A stretch of DNA of 64,000 nt, taken from NCBI GenBank assembly GCA_964017195.1, contig OZ024887.1:9152160-9216159 (forward strand), in the 5' to 3' direction. Shown piece after piece: positions 22,780 through 33,845 of the stretch. How positions within the stretch are numbered: position 1 is the stretch's first letter; every line of letters begins with the position of its first letter. The notes beneath the pieces were generated by a model. The model ran no database searches. It had not been told where the DNA came from and saw only the letters and a program-made list of their open reading frames with translations. Made by a program: the position numbers and the translations under genes. The stretch is from Siderastrea radians (Eukaryota; Cnidaria; Anthozoa; Scleractinia; Rhizangiidae).

Positions 22780-25700
22780 TTAATGTTCCAACCCATGAGA
22801 GTAAGTGAGACGACAACAGTTTGTGGGATAAAGGGGTAGGGGAGGAAGTACTCCAGTGAAGCATAGATTGCATACAGGTCAGGCTAGTCTAGATTGGCAA
22901 TGGGCCTCCCCAGAGGGCTGAGTTCCGCAATGAGTGAGGTCCCAAAAAGTCCTCCCCTGAGGGCTATCCCCCATGAGCGAGGACGGTAACCTCCCCAGAG
23001 GGCTAAAATCCCCCATGAGCGAGGTCCTTATCCGATCCTCCCCAGGGGGCTAACAATCCCCTCAGAGCGAGGTCCTTATCCTCCCCAGAGGGCTAAAATC
23101 CCCCATGAGCGAGGTCCTTATCCTATCCGAGCCTATACCCTAAGGTTACCATAGTAACCAGTTGTGAATGGCGCAGAATATAGAAGTAACTGAGACTGTG
23201 AGTCCATGGGGAAAAGTGTGACCTGTATTGGGAGCACTTCCTCCCACAAATACACGAAGTGTATTCCCCATGACGAACCCCAAACCCCCGTGGCCTTAGT
23301 CCCCTGTTCACCTTAAATCAGAATGCCCATATTTCTCATGATAGCTCCTGTTCTGACGAGAAATTGCATAGTGTAATTGGGGCATGTTATGATGCTGAGA
23401 ACTGGAACTTTCCCATGCACAGAATTAATACAGAATGGGGACAATACAATACTGGTTAACGAGATGAAAGTCTTAAGGTTTGTTTGCATTAGTGAAAATT
23501 TGCCATATCAATGCAAGGAATGGATGTATATGTGAAAATAAATGACTGGTCCGGCTGCCATGAAAGAACTATCAGGTGACCTGCACAGTGAGAGTCCACA
23601 TGAATTAACTGTGGAAATTCTAGCATGGACTGGTGAGTAACTGTGGGGAAAAATAGGGGAATGTTGTCTTCCAGATCACTGCAGACCACACAAACCCTGA
23701 AAATAGGGGCAATCACATACCAGAAAAATAACTAAATAAATAAATAGATATATAAACAAATAAATAAAGCTTGTGAATCAAAGCATAGGTTATTCTGTGA
23801 AGTAAAGTTCATGACTGCAGTACTAGGTTGTAATAGCCAGGCATCTATGGAGGAAATCTGCATATCGTTGATAACACATAGTGTGATGATCCAGGCCCAC
23901 TCCGGGATAGACTCAAGCAGATTGGTGATGGCTCCCGCATCTCTGATCCAGAGTAAAACCTTGGTAGCACAGGTTGGTACATTGCAAAAAACAATGGTGC
24001 CAGTGAGGACAACAAGGGGTGTAGCAAGAACACTGCTTGACTGGAGAGGGTCAGGGTGGGAGCTCAGGGGCGTTAGTGTTCGCCGAGGCCGCGAGGTAAT
24101 CCGAGCTTGGAAGGCCTGAGAGGAAGGCTGCTTGTTTGGCTGGTAGCCCCTCAGGGGAATCTAAATAAGAAACAGCAACCTTCAGTGCCTGCCAGATAAC
24201 CGACAGGCTTGAATTTGCCAGATTCACAATAGACACAATAGACTGTTTAGGGCACTGATTTGCCGATAAAATGATTGCCTGCCACATAAGCAGACTAAAA
24301 CATCTATCATCCTATTCCTGGTATAAACTACCATCAAAGAAACCCAAGGAAGTTCTGTAGCATGATACTTGTAAAACTACATAACAAAAATTGCAGGTTG
24401 CATGGAACTGTCTTTAGTAAATGAAAAGCACCAAGTATGAGCATTTCCCAGGTGTGTACGAAAGGGCGAAACAATTACCACCCACACAGACCAACAATAA
24501 GTGATTATTTGACGGATTTACTCTCATATAGATAGAAAAAAGCGAATCCTGGAGAGGTTGTCCACATTACAGCTAATGTATACATGTAAGGCTGAATATT
24601 TAATACGCAATCTTACAAATAAGAGGTCCTGCTAGGAGGGTTCTGAATAATCCCTAATCCTGGGTAAATTTTGGAAATAATCCGTATCCCAATTTTGTGA
24701 ACAAATATATCCCTAAGATAGAGAGACACTATCAACATGCGTTAATAATTTCCCTCAGTCTATGACACAACAATAAAAGTCGTAACTGAAAGATACGACT
24801 CTCTTCATTGACTTCGTAGGGAAATCGAGGTTTCAGAAAACATAATCTTTGTTCAGTGGACATTACAAGCTTATATGCAAATATACCACGGTTGTATGCA
24901 ACGCATACAAAGCATTCCACAGAAATGAACCTCTTATCTCTACGTCACTACGGTAATATTGTGCAAAAGAAGCCTTTCCCTTAAAGATATATTCGTGCGA
25001 ACAAAACTCTTCCAGTCTAGAAAGGCTAAAAACACGTGCGTTGGAGTCACGCAGGCCCGTCACACTTTTAAACACTGAAAATGGGATTGAATTTTTATAA
25101 CACAAATTAAAAGTACTTATCTTGTTCAAGCTGCGGTAACGGCAGGAGGGCGTTCTTGGACCAAAGGCTTGATCTCGGCCGTCTATTCTTCAGAGAATGT
25201 GTGGTTTTCTTGCCGTTGGGAACCTGCTGGCGTGTCGTTCAATGGTCTGTTGTGGTCGAACAGTTGGAGCATTTCTCCGCTCTTCGGCCTTCGGGACCCT
25301 CTAAAGGGAAAGCCAGCGTCTTCCAATCGCTTTGATAGCGTCAAACGGTTGTCAGTGGCTAAGAGGTTGTTACTATGGCAGAAATCGCAGGTAGTCGAAA
25401 AGCGAGAAAGCCTGAAGAACGGCGGTGTTCGGTCGGAGATTTCAAGCATTAGTCGGAGCTGTCTGCGAACGGGAACGTCTTCGAGGTGCAATGGGCGGCA
25501 TAATTTCAAATTGCCAGGCTCAAGAAGCATATGCTCAATGAAAATAATTGAGGAAGCTGTCGGAATCCGTAAAAACAATACGCAAAAGGACGTAAGAAAG
25601 AGCTGGTTAACAAAGGTACTCAACCAGAATGATTACTAGACTGGAAGGCTGAAATGAACAAAGGCAGATTGAGGGTGCTTGATTTCACGTGAGCAGCCAA

Positions 25701-25878
25701 ACGTCATTGGTCAAATATAAATATCCTGATCTTTGCACGTGAATGCGGCATGACCTTTAGGCATGATGATTGAAATGTCTTATCTTGATGACATATCACA
25801 TTGCCGATATAGTAACGCTAGGACATTAACCTCATGGTTGTCCCATTAACTTTAATTTATAATACTTATAAATTGGCT
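22780..25878. repeat. tandem duplication, copy 2 (3099 bp)
   Basis: Begins with the same 465 bp block (22781-23245) and ends with the same 279 bp block (25600-25878) as copy 1, and starts directly where copy 1 ends. Its 2354 bp middle (23246-25599) is not shared with copy 1. The copies therefore differ by an internal replacement, deletion or insertion. Confidence 0.8.
25183..25623 (-). CDS. open frame of 146 codons, unrecognised
   Basis: An uninterrupted minus-strand frame with balanced codon use and no simple repeats. It begins in the duplicated 279 bp block (the first seven or so residues, MSTFVNQ, are shared with copy 1) and continues into sequence unique to copy 2. It contains a CDFC motif and a basic, leucine-rich middle (KLCRPLHLEDVPVRRQLRLM). 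A hydrophobic stretch near residues 9-30 could be a signal anchor. I do not recognise the family, and it may be a chance frame in a GC-richer patch. A second minus-strand frame at 24863-25129 could be a later exon but no splice join was proven. Confidence 0.25.
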   Translation of the reverse strand: MSTFVNQLFLTSFCVLFLRIPTASSIIFIEHMLLEPGNLKLCRPLHLEDVPVRRQLRLMLEISDRTPPFFRLSRFSTTCDFCHSNNLLATDNRLTLSKRLEDAGFPFRGSRRPKSGEMLQLFDHNRPLNDTPAGSQRQENHTFSEE

Positions 25879-26232
25879 GATAAAAGGAGGATCCAATGTA
25901 CTAATTATGAAGCTTGAAATCCTTTAGCTTGCCCGACCCGACAGGCCTCGTTTCGAGTCAAATCCCCTACTCTACGGAGCTAACTTTGCATCAAATGCCC
26001 GAGGTTTGCCCAAGGGGGAAGGGGGGGGATGGGCGCTCTTGGATTTGACTGATACATAAACCCAAAGTGGAAGAAATGAAGCTAGTATAGAAATGAGTGT
26101 CATAAGGAACTGTTGCAGCGGAAGGTATGCCAAATACGTATCGTTCCCATTGTTAAAAGAACATGAGAGCGTTCTAAATTCCGTCCTGATCGCAGATTAG
26201 GATCTAGGCCAAATTCAGAAATAGCATTATTG

Positions 26233-26977
26233 ATATCATGGGTGACAAATTGCTCTTTAATTTTGGCGCGAAATTTCAGCGTTAAATAACAAAATTGCTA
26301 TGGCAACGGTTCTAATTAGCTCAGTGCCAAGACGTCGTCGTGGTTAAGTAGAAGATGTTTAGTTGCATGGTTCTGTGCAGAACTGTAGCAATTCTGGAAA
26401 TATTCATTGAGGACACAATCGTAATCTGAAATTTTGACTTTTAATTGGCTGAACTTCAAGTGCGAGGCAAAAGGGAGAGATTATTTGTGAGAGTGTGACA
26501 GCGAACATTTTTGAACGGCTAGCCGGCAGTTGCCAATCGAGTGATTGACCGCGAACTCAGATACGTAATTTAGTGGATTTGGGCACTTCTTCGAATAGAA
26601 AAAAGGTCAGTTTTTAAATACAAATTGGCTTCCCAAATTTACTTTCGTTAAAACAAGTTTGCTGTGCGTATTTTAAATGCATTTGTGAAGCCTTGCTCGA
26701 TGGAGCAAGGTGGTGTTCGATTCAATGAATTTGCCGGAAAAAATGCGGGAAACCTTTTGCGAGTAATTTGTTTTGGTACTTTTCAAGTGAAAATTCAGAG
26801 TCTGGTGTTAAAGTCTGTTGTATTTTGCCGTCGGTTACAAATACACGAAATCGTGGTAAAAACTTTCCACAAGAAAATTGTGAACTTTAGGAAAACTGCT
26901 TTAAACTTCTCAATCCTTTGATAAACAAGTCAAAACCCCACGATTGTGAACGTAATTTGTCACCCATGATATTAACA
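26233..26977. mobile_element. MITE-like element with gatatcatgggtgacaaat ends
   Basis: The left end (gatatcatgggtgacaaatt) and the right end (aatttgtcacccatgatatt) are inverted over about 18 bp. The interior has no known domain; the 85-codon plus-strand frame at 26664-26921 is not recognised. Confidence 0.5.
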
Positions 26978-27117
26978 GGCAATCAAATGGTATACTCGTG
27001 AAATTATTAGAATCAGTTGACAAAACGCACGTGAAATTATTTCATAATTTCACTCGTGACCATTTGACACATACTAATATCATTGAAAAGAAAGATTATT
27101 CTTGAACATCAACAAAA

Positions 27118-28161
27118 TAAACGGAAAGTTCTTCAGAGCTTTCGGGATCTACCCCAATCCCCTTTTCAATTATGGAATTAGTGTTATGCAGCCTCGTTTT
27201 AGTGGCGAGGCTGCAAGATCCAGGGGCACCCAACGAGAAAATTTTAGCAAAATACTTGATATATCATTTTCTGCTTTCTAAGGTTGTTGCAAGGCATATT
27301 TGTGCAAGCTAATACAGATTGATCAATTCGGATTTTTTAGCTGAAAATTTAGGCCGCAGAAAACAGAATCCTATCCGCCGAATTTCCGAGCTGCTGGTGG
27401 CTCTCCGGAAATGCTAGCTGACTTTAATCTGCACTCTAAAAGACATATTTGTCCCTCCGAAAACAATACAAACTGATAAGTCCTCGTGTTACGAAAGTCC
27501 GAAGTGAAGTTTCGCACAAGAAATCTCTAGCTTTCACTGCAGTTAAAATTCGAAGATCTCAGGCGATTTTAGGCCTTCCGAACAGATATTCCTCGAACTG
27601 AACTATTGGGTGCCCCTGAAGATCGCTCCATAGATCGAGGGGGGGGGGGGGTTGTAGCCCTGGTGGTACTAGTGGATGCAGATGGCTCGTAGATATTGCG
27701 AGACAGAAGATGTTTCTCCTGGCCAAAGATCTTTGTGCTGCCCCAATCAATGTAGACCACGAGTAGTCTCTCTTTCCGCTCAGAGATAGTCGAGGAAAAC
27801 GAACAAGCAATGAGCGCTCGCTCGCTTGTTTGTTTTCCTCGACTATCTCTGAGCGGAAAAAGAGACTCCCGGGAGAGACTGCTCGTAGTCTACAATCAAT
27901 GGAGTGAACTGTACTCTTCACTTGCTCAGAAATTGCCGACTTGAAATCGGATGCTTGAACCGACTTGAGATGTTCGTTAAGCCTGGCCTAGTCTCCTTGC
28001 GATTTCCCCAATGTCATCTGCGTCGCATGCAAAATCTTGGAATTTGATGTTGTACATGGCCCCACACATATCCTCATCTGTAATTTGATATTTTGTCCTT
28101 ACAAGGAACCGTGACCAGGGCTACATATCATCCCGAAAGCTCTAAAGAACTTTCCGTTTAC
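27118..28161. repeat. inverted repeat pair enclosing further hairpins
   Basis: The sequence at 27118-27148 (acggaaagttcttcagagct and onward) is inverted at 28130-28161. Inside, caggggcacccaa (about 27221) is inverted at about 27606 (attgggtgcccctg), and a near-perfect hairpin lies at 27755-27892. This looks like element-in-element nesting; boundaries are uncertain. Confidence 0.45.
27755..27892. repeat. near-perfect 138 bp hairpin (MITE)
   Basis: Arms of about 60 bp: tccgctcagagatagtcgag pairs with ctcgactatctctgagcgga, and actacgagcagtct-type ends close the stem. Related sequence lies at about 2540-2590 and 58905-58970. The minus-strand ORF at 27559-27921 reads through this palindrome and is an artefact. 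Confidence 0.7.
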
Positions 28162-28170
28162 TTGTTGCAT

Positions 28171-28955
28171 CAGCTATAGGAAAGCAAACAGCGATGAAAT
28201 ATGTCGACTATTTAATAAAACTATCGCCTTACCGACAGGTCTAATGTCCCTTGTCTATAATTTCTACTTTATCTTCTGCAAATATCCCTGTTTCTCCCCG
28301 CTTCTTAGGTGAGTTCGATATCCTTACTTTTACCGCCCGCCATTTTGAAAACCCGCTCATTCCCAGTTCTTTTCACTCCCAGTTCTACGCAGCCAACTAG
28401 AAAACCTCCTAAATCCGCCCTAAAGCCATTGGGTAGGCCATCTTTTCCAGGTTATGGTTACGAGCTCGTAAGAACATTGCACGACGGACTTCCATATATG
28501 GAAGGTCGTGGTGCAACCGATTAAAAGTTACAATTCAAATTAGGCTCTGTTGGGGGACTGGAAAGAGTTTTTTGCTCTTACCAGCTGAAGGCGAATTTGA
28601 AAATCGCTAGCGATTGTCTTTTCGGCCCTGCAATTGGCCAAAGCCACAAATCTCCTAGCAACAGCCCAAGCGCTTCCTACCCAGGGGCTTTAGGAAGTTT
28701 TCTAGTTGGCTGCGTAGAACTGGGAATGAGTGGTTTTTCAAAATGGCGGGCGGTAAAGGTAAGCATATCGAACTCACCGAAGAATCGGGGAGAAACAGGG
28801 ATATTTGCAGAAGATGATGCAGAAATTAAAGACAGGGACAGCAAAACTGACAGTAAGGTGATAGTTTTGCTGAATCGTCGACATATTTCATCGCTGTTTG
28901 CTTGAAACAACGTTCGGTGAGAACTCAAAATCCATGTTTCCTATAGCTCATGATT
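28171..28955. mobile_element. foldback element, arms about 265 bp
   Basis: 28171-28435 is inverted at about 28660-28952. Shared blocks: aaatatccctgtttctcccc, ggtgagttcgata, taccgcccgccattttgaaa and ctacgcagccaactagaaaa. The arms differ by small indels, so it is not recent. No gene. Confidence 0.65.
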
Positions 28956-28985
28956 TGTTGGTGTTCAAGAACAATTTTCTTAACC

Positions 28986-29689
28986 GGTGACGTCACGTTT
29001 GTGACGTCACTCGGTTTATGTAGGAGGCTAAATTTCAACGAGTGAACGATGTTTGTCTCCTCCTGTGAGGCACGGGGGGTACTCTATGGGTTTTGGGGTG
29101 GGGGTGTGCCACACAGAAGAGTAAAATAACTTATAACTTAGAGTACCTCGCCCAGACTGTGAAGTGTCTGGATTCGATCTCGATCAACTAGGACCAACTT
29201 TATTTTGCATCGCATAACCCGTCGAATGCGCTGTTTTTGTGGACTGAGGTTTGGCAGGTTTTTTTGCTAGTGTACTTGCCCAAGGGATACAAATTTCCGA
29301 AAAAAAAAATGCAGGCATGACAATGAACTCGACTTGGTTCGCGAATTCCCATGCATATGTCGTTTATAATTGCATTCGTTTCCCTTTTTAATCTCGAAGC
29401 CGAGTTATTCGTTTTTTGAAGGAGCCCATTTTGAAGCAGAGTCAATTCGAATGCGAGATAACTGTTTACAGAGATTGGGAAGCAAGCAGCTTTTGAAAGT
29501 GCGAGCTGAATTTGAACACTTTCGTACCGTTCGAAGGCAAAGCAAACGAAATTTATTCCGTTAAAAAGTGGAGACGTAAAACAAGTTTACACGAGAGCTG
29601 AAAATAATTTTTTTAATGGGGAAATTTGGAAATGTAAACAATTATTTTGCAAATAGCACGCTTTGCTTCGCGATTCGCGATTATGCAAA
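28986..29689. other. gene-free stretch
   Basis: No supported gene. Contains a palindrome-like tgacgtcac pair near 28988-29008, G-rich text at 29071-29108 and an A-run at 29299-29309. Confidence 0.4.
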
Positions 29690-29782
29690 TAGCACGCTGT
29701 ATGGCGGGCCATCGCTGTCAGGATATCACTACGATAAGATCTCGTTTAATTCGTAAACCGTTTAGCAATTGTATTGTCATAG

Positions 29783-31168
29783 TTAACTATTTCGCAAATG
29801 CCTTGTTATCAGTGTTATTTTTAATGTCTGACTTTTGAAATTACCACACTGAGTTGACGTTAACTACGGCCATCAGTAATCGGAAAAAAAGCGTGTGCCA
29901 TTTTTACTTCTGCGAACCGTGACTTTGTCCGCGTGCTGGGCGTGCTTCAAGATGACCTTGAGGCCTGTACATGCGTTAATCCTTTTCTTGGGATGGGCAC
30001 TTGTGCTCTGGAAAGAACAACACTGTATTGCTAGCTTTGCTAAGTGTGTGGTTGTAGCCAACCAGATTCCCGGTCCCCAGTGAGCACGCGCTTTAGCTGG
30101 ATTTTTGCCTGATTTTTGGTAGCTGTTTTGTCAATAGCAAGGGGGGAGACCTGAAAGTCTAAAGTTAAGGATAAAGCTATTTCTGTAGACTGGAGAATTT
30201 TTTTTCGCAAACTTTTAAAATTGGCCAGTCACGCAATAGGTGGTGTGACTTAAGCTTAACGCTCGTTACCCCTAGTTATCCCACGCCGTGTAACGGCTGT
30301 GTAGCTAGTCTGCTGACAAATTATATCCGACGACTATCCACGGCAAATAATCTATACCAAACCATAACTTTCCTTCTTTTATTTGCCGTAGAATTCCGGA
30401 AATAACGCGACCCCTCCCCTAGAGCGAAACGCCTACCCTAAAGTAACGTTAATGCATGTGTAGAGACCTTGGGATGAAACCCTCCCAAAAGTAATGGCCA
30501 CCCGAAAATATGAGATCTAATGATCTGAGGGAAACCCAAGCTTTGAAAGGAAGGTATGTTCTCTCAAGACCAGCCCCTATATTGTCAGTTGACTGTGGTG
30601 ATACGATACTTGGAACTACTTTTACCTTGGGATGGGGTAGGTTAAAGGAGTGGAGAGGGAAGGGTTTGCATGCGAGTTACGCTTTGGTTTTTTCTTCTCC
30701 GATGTCGTGTGTCGTTCTGATCTTCAACTCTAGTCAACATTTCAGATCAAATCGAAAAAACGTATGTCCTATTTGTAGCAATTGTACTCACTCCCACAAA
30801 ATACACCAACTCGTAAGGGTATTTTTCAACATTATTCTTAATAGTTTTCGCGCGTACCGTATTTTCTCGAGTTAACGCGCCCGGTGTTTATTTAAAAAAC
30901 GACATTTTGGCTCCGACATTTCAGTTTGAGGTGTAACTTGGGGCTTTTTTTCGCTACTGGGCTGAGCTCTTCCATGAAACTGACGAGGGGGAGCTCCTAC
31001 ACGAACAAAAAATCAACGCTGTAAACACTGTTAAAGTAACACGATTTAGGAAAGCCATACTGTTGGTTGTGGGCAGATTAATTTCATGGACAGGCTGTTA
31101 AGTCAGACATTAAAAATAACACTGATTACAAGGCATTTGCGAAATGGTTAACTGTAACAATACATTTG
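29783..31168. mobile_element. 1.39 kb element inserted in the palindrome's left arm, TIRs about 55 bp
   Basis: The left end (ttgtattgtcatagttaact, then tttcgcaaatgcc) is inverted at 31111-31168 (ggcatttgcgaaatggttaa, then aacaatacat). The pairing extends inward through aaaaataacactgat and gtcagaca. The uninterrupted target is visible in the right arm near 32438-32455. No transposase was recognised; the short ORFs inside are unremarkable. Confidence 0.65.
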
Positions 31169-31239
31169 GGTGTTACTAAAACGAGGAATGGGGAATGGGG
31201 AATGGGGAATAGTGGTCAGCGGTAATACCAAAAAATAAG

Positions 31240-31837
31240 TTAGAGTCTGCGCAGTACGGCAAAGAGACGAGGATTGCACATGGTAAGCGAAAGATGGAAG
31301 GTGAGAATATTTATCTGTCAGTTTTTCCCGAGGTTTTGGAATTATTGAGTTTCTGTTTATAAAAATTAACCAAAACTATTGATTTGCAGGTAATGAGAGA
31401 GACGATAATGTTAAGGATCACGAGGTTATCGTTATCAACAGGTTGGTACAAAAAGATCCGTATCACTTTGAGTACAGTCGCTTCGAGTGTTAATATAAAA
31501 ATAACGAGTAAATGTTCTCTGTATTTTGACGTTTTAGCGACGAACCAGTGACAGAAGATGATTCTATGTTTGCAACTGGCGAGAATGAATCTTTGTTCAA
31601 GGTATGAAAACGTAGAATACGGCTTAAAAATGTAAGCCGACCGCTGCTGAATTATTAGAGCACTTGCCATCGAATTTTGAATTGATGTTAATGGCGTTCA
31701 TATTTGAGTTACAATCTAGATTCATTTATGGTTTGCAGAAAGAACTGAGTGAAGTGACCGCAATATTAAGCTGTTCTTCAATTAAAAAGAAAATACCCCA
31801 GAGAAGAAGCATGGAGAATAGCTCAATATTGCAGTGA
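31240..31837 (+). pseudogene. left-arm copy of a small spliced gene (four exons, start codon lost)
   Basis: Exons 31240-31300, 31390-31441, 31538-31601 and 31739-31837 join in phase through AG/GT borders (acceptors ttgcag, gttttag and ttgcag; donors gtgaga, gttggt and gtatga). They give an acidic, charged peptide containing YGKETRIAHGKRKME, NERDDNVKDHEVIVI and EPVTEDDSMFATG, then ELSEVTAIL. The frame has TTA where the opposite arm has ATG. The last exon crosses the palindrome centre and ends in sequence belonging to the other arm, so the true C-terminus is lost. Family unknown; no domain recognised. It may be the captured 5' end of a host gene. Confidence 0.5.
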
Positions 31838-32362
31838 CTTCACTCAGTTCTTTCTGCAAACCATAAATGAATCTAGATTGTGACTCAAATATGAACGCCA
31901 TTAAAATCAATTCAAAATTCGATGGCAAGCGCTCTAATAATTCAGCAGCGGTCGGTTTAAATTTTCAAGCCGTGTTTTACGTTTTCATACCAGTTGCAAA
32001 CATAGAATCGTCCTCTGTCACTGGTTCGTCGCTAAAACGTCAAAATACAGAGAACGTTTACTCGTTGGTTTAAATTTTCAAGCCGTCGGTTTAAATTTTC
32101 AAGCCGTATTCTACACTCGCAGCGACTGTACTCAAAGTGACACGGATCTTTTTGTACCAACCTGTCGATAACGATAGCCTCGTGATCCTTAACATTATCG
32201 GCTCTCTCATTACCTGCAAATCAATAGTTTTGGTTAATTTTTATAAACAGAAACTCAATAATTCCAAAAACTCGGGAAAAACTGACAGAAATATTCTTAC
32301 CTTCTCCATCTTTCGCTTACCACGTGCAATCCTTGTCTCTTTGCCTACTGCGCAGACTCCAT
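31813..32362 (-). pseudogene. right-arm copy of the same spliced gene (start codon kept, frame broken)
   Basis: Read on the minus strand, ATG at 32362-32360 is followed by GAG TCT GCG CAG and then, through a one-base loss relative to the left arm, a stop. Splice borders of the second exon are preserved. The third exon lacks the bases that encode GENESLFK in the left arm. Each arm has decayed differently, so the duplication is not brand new. Confidence 0.5.
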
Positions 32363-32610
32363 CTTAATTTTTTTGGTATTACCGCTGACCACCATTCCCC
32401 ATTCCCCATTCCCCATTCCCTCTTTTAGTAACATCCCAATACATTTGCTAAAGGGTTTACGAATTAAACGAGATCTTATCTTAGAGATATCCTAACGTCA
32501 TGATATCATGATATTTGGCAGATATCATGATATCATTCAGGATATCATGATATCAACTTTTGACAGCGATTGCCCGCCATAACGCTTTGCTTCGCGATTC
32601 GCGAAGCAAA

Positions 32611-33419
32611 AAGACGAAAATTATCATAGCCAACTTGACTTGCAACAAGAAAACATACCCCTGAAATTGTCGGCGTGAGTTAAAGCCAAACTCCAGCCTA
32701 TAGGCAGATACATACCGTAGTAAAATAGAAGGAATAACTGCTTGCGCTTGGAAATAATTTTCCTGCAAGTTTGGGCAGGATCTCGGTGGCACGAGCAGCT
32801 ACACACGCAATGCGTTGTCCGCGTGACTGGAACTAACGGCGATAATGAAGTCACGTGTTCCCCAGAAAGTCGGAAAATCTGAGATCTGAGCATTCGGAAG
32901 GCAGAGTTGGGGTGTATTGTTGTCGGCCAAGTTTCTGCTCACGTGCATACAAACGTTCCTAGTTGTGCACATTTGTGCCAAGGTAAAAAAAGAAACGTCA
33001 CCGGTTCTACATGCACTGCATGCCTATGTTTAATGACATGTTTTCGCAACAAAGGTATCTTCACGCTGTTAGCATTATTAATGTTGCGTGACCAACAGGA
33101 TTGTCGATATTTTACAATTGATAGTCAGCCAAGCGCACTTCGCTGAGTTGCTTGTGCTAGTTCATGCACTGAATGAGAGCGATTGGTTTTAAATCACCAA
33201 AACCAACGCTTAAACAACGGTGTACCGGTGGGATAACGAAAACTTAACCACTCTTGCCAATCTGGGCATGCCATACTGTTGATTTATATTGATGATGAAT
33301 ATTTGTACGCATACAATAACAGTCTCTTCCTCATTTTTCCGCTTATGATATTGACCACATTTATTTAATATAGGTAGCAATCGTTCATTGATCTACTTCG
33401 GTCTTTATTATTCCACAAC

Positions 33420-33420
<1 letters not shown>
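32611..33420. other. gene-free stretch
   Basis: A minus-strand acceptor/donor pair brackets a possible 46 bp exon at about 32718-32763 (peptide like KIISKRKQLFLLFYYG), but nothing links it to a gene. Otherwise nothing is visible. Confidence 0.3.

Positions 33421-33492
<72 letters not shown>
33421..33492. repeat. (TA)n microsatellite
   Basis: About 35 uninterrupted TA dinucleotides. A second AT-rich run follows the hairpin at 33757-33845. Confidence 0.95.
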
Positions 33493-33497
<5 letters not shown>

Positions 33498-33558
33498 TCA
33501 ATCTGCTAATATGTAGAATGGTTTTCAGAGAGCGCTCAACTTTTCAGGAGCAGTAAAT

Positions 33559-33749
33559 ATTATAACGAAAATTATTCCAGGCTTCAGATGTATTTCATCG
33601 CTTTATTGCTACAGCTCTGTTTCGTATGGCCAAAGGTTCAGGCAATATTGGCCAATATTGCCTGAAGAGTGTGGTCATCCTTTGGCCATACGAAACAGAG
33701 CTGTAGCAATAAAGCGATGAAATACATCTGAAGCCTGGAATAATTTTCG

Positions 33750-33757
<8 letters not shown>
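33559..33757. mobile_element. hairpin MITE of about 200 bp between TA microsatellites
   Basis: The arms are near-perfect inverted copies (ataacgaaaattattccagg, ttcagatgtatttcatcgct, acagctctgtttcgtatggc) that meet at ggccaatattgcc-type text near 33650. The only clear mismatch is an extra segment (agtgtggtcatcc) in the right arm. It is flanked on both sides by TA-rich repeats. Confidence 0.75.
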
Positions 33758-33781
<24 letters not shown>

Positions 33782-33845
33782 ATTCATAATATATAATTAT
33801 ATATATATAATATATAATATATTCATAATATATAATTACATATAT

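Larger units (their letters stand above)
29690..32610. mobile_element. large palindrome (foldback), inner arms about 630 bp with a 35 bp loop, left arm split by an insertion
   Basis: The left inner arm 31150-31777 is the reverse complement of 31813-32440. The arms continue outward at 29690-29782 versus 32455-32600 (ttaattcgtaaacc, agatctcgttt, ggcgggc, cagcgat). The left arm is interrupted by an unrelated 1.39 kb element; the right arm carries tandem gatatcatgatatca sequence instead (32496-32555). Each arm carries a copy of the same small spliced gene, pointing towards the centre. Confidence 0.75.

Noticed and set aside
21556..23245. 465 bp direct repeats as a pair of LTRs
   Set aside because: The sequence between them has no gag or pol text, no TG...CA ends, and a second shared block shows that a larger unit is tandemly duplicated.
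27559..27921. 120-codon minus-strand ORF
   Set aside because: It reads through a palindromic MITE and a poly-G tract; the encoded text is mirrored sequence.
32718..32763. Possible small exon on the minus strand near the palindrome
   Set aside because: It has good borders but no phase-compatible partner with recognisable coding content.
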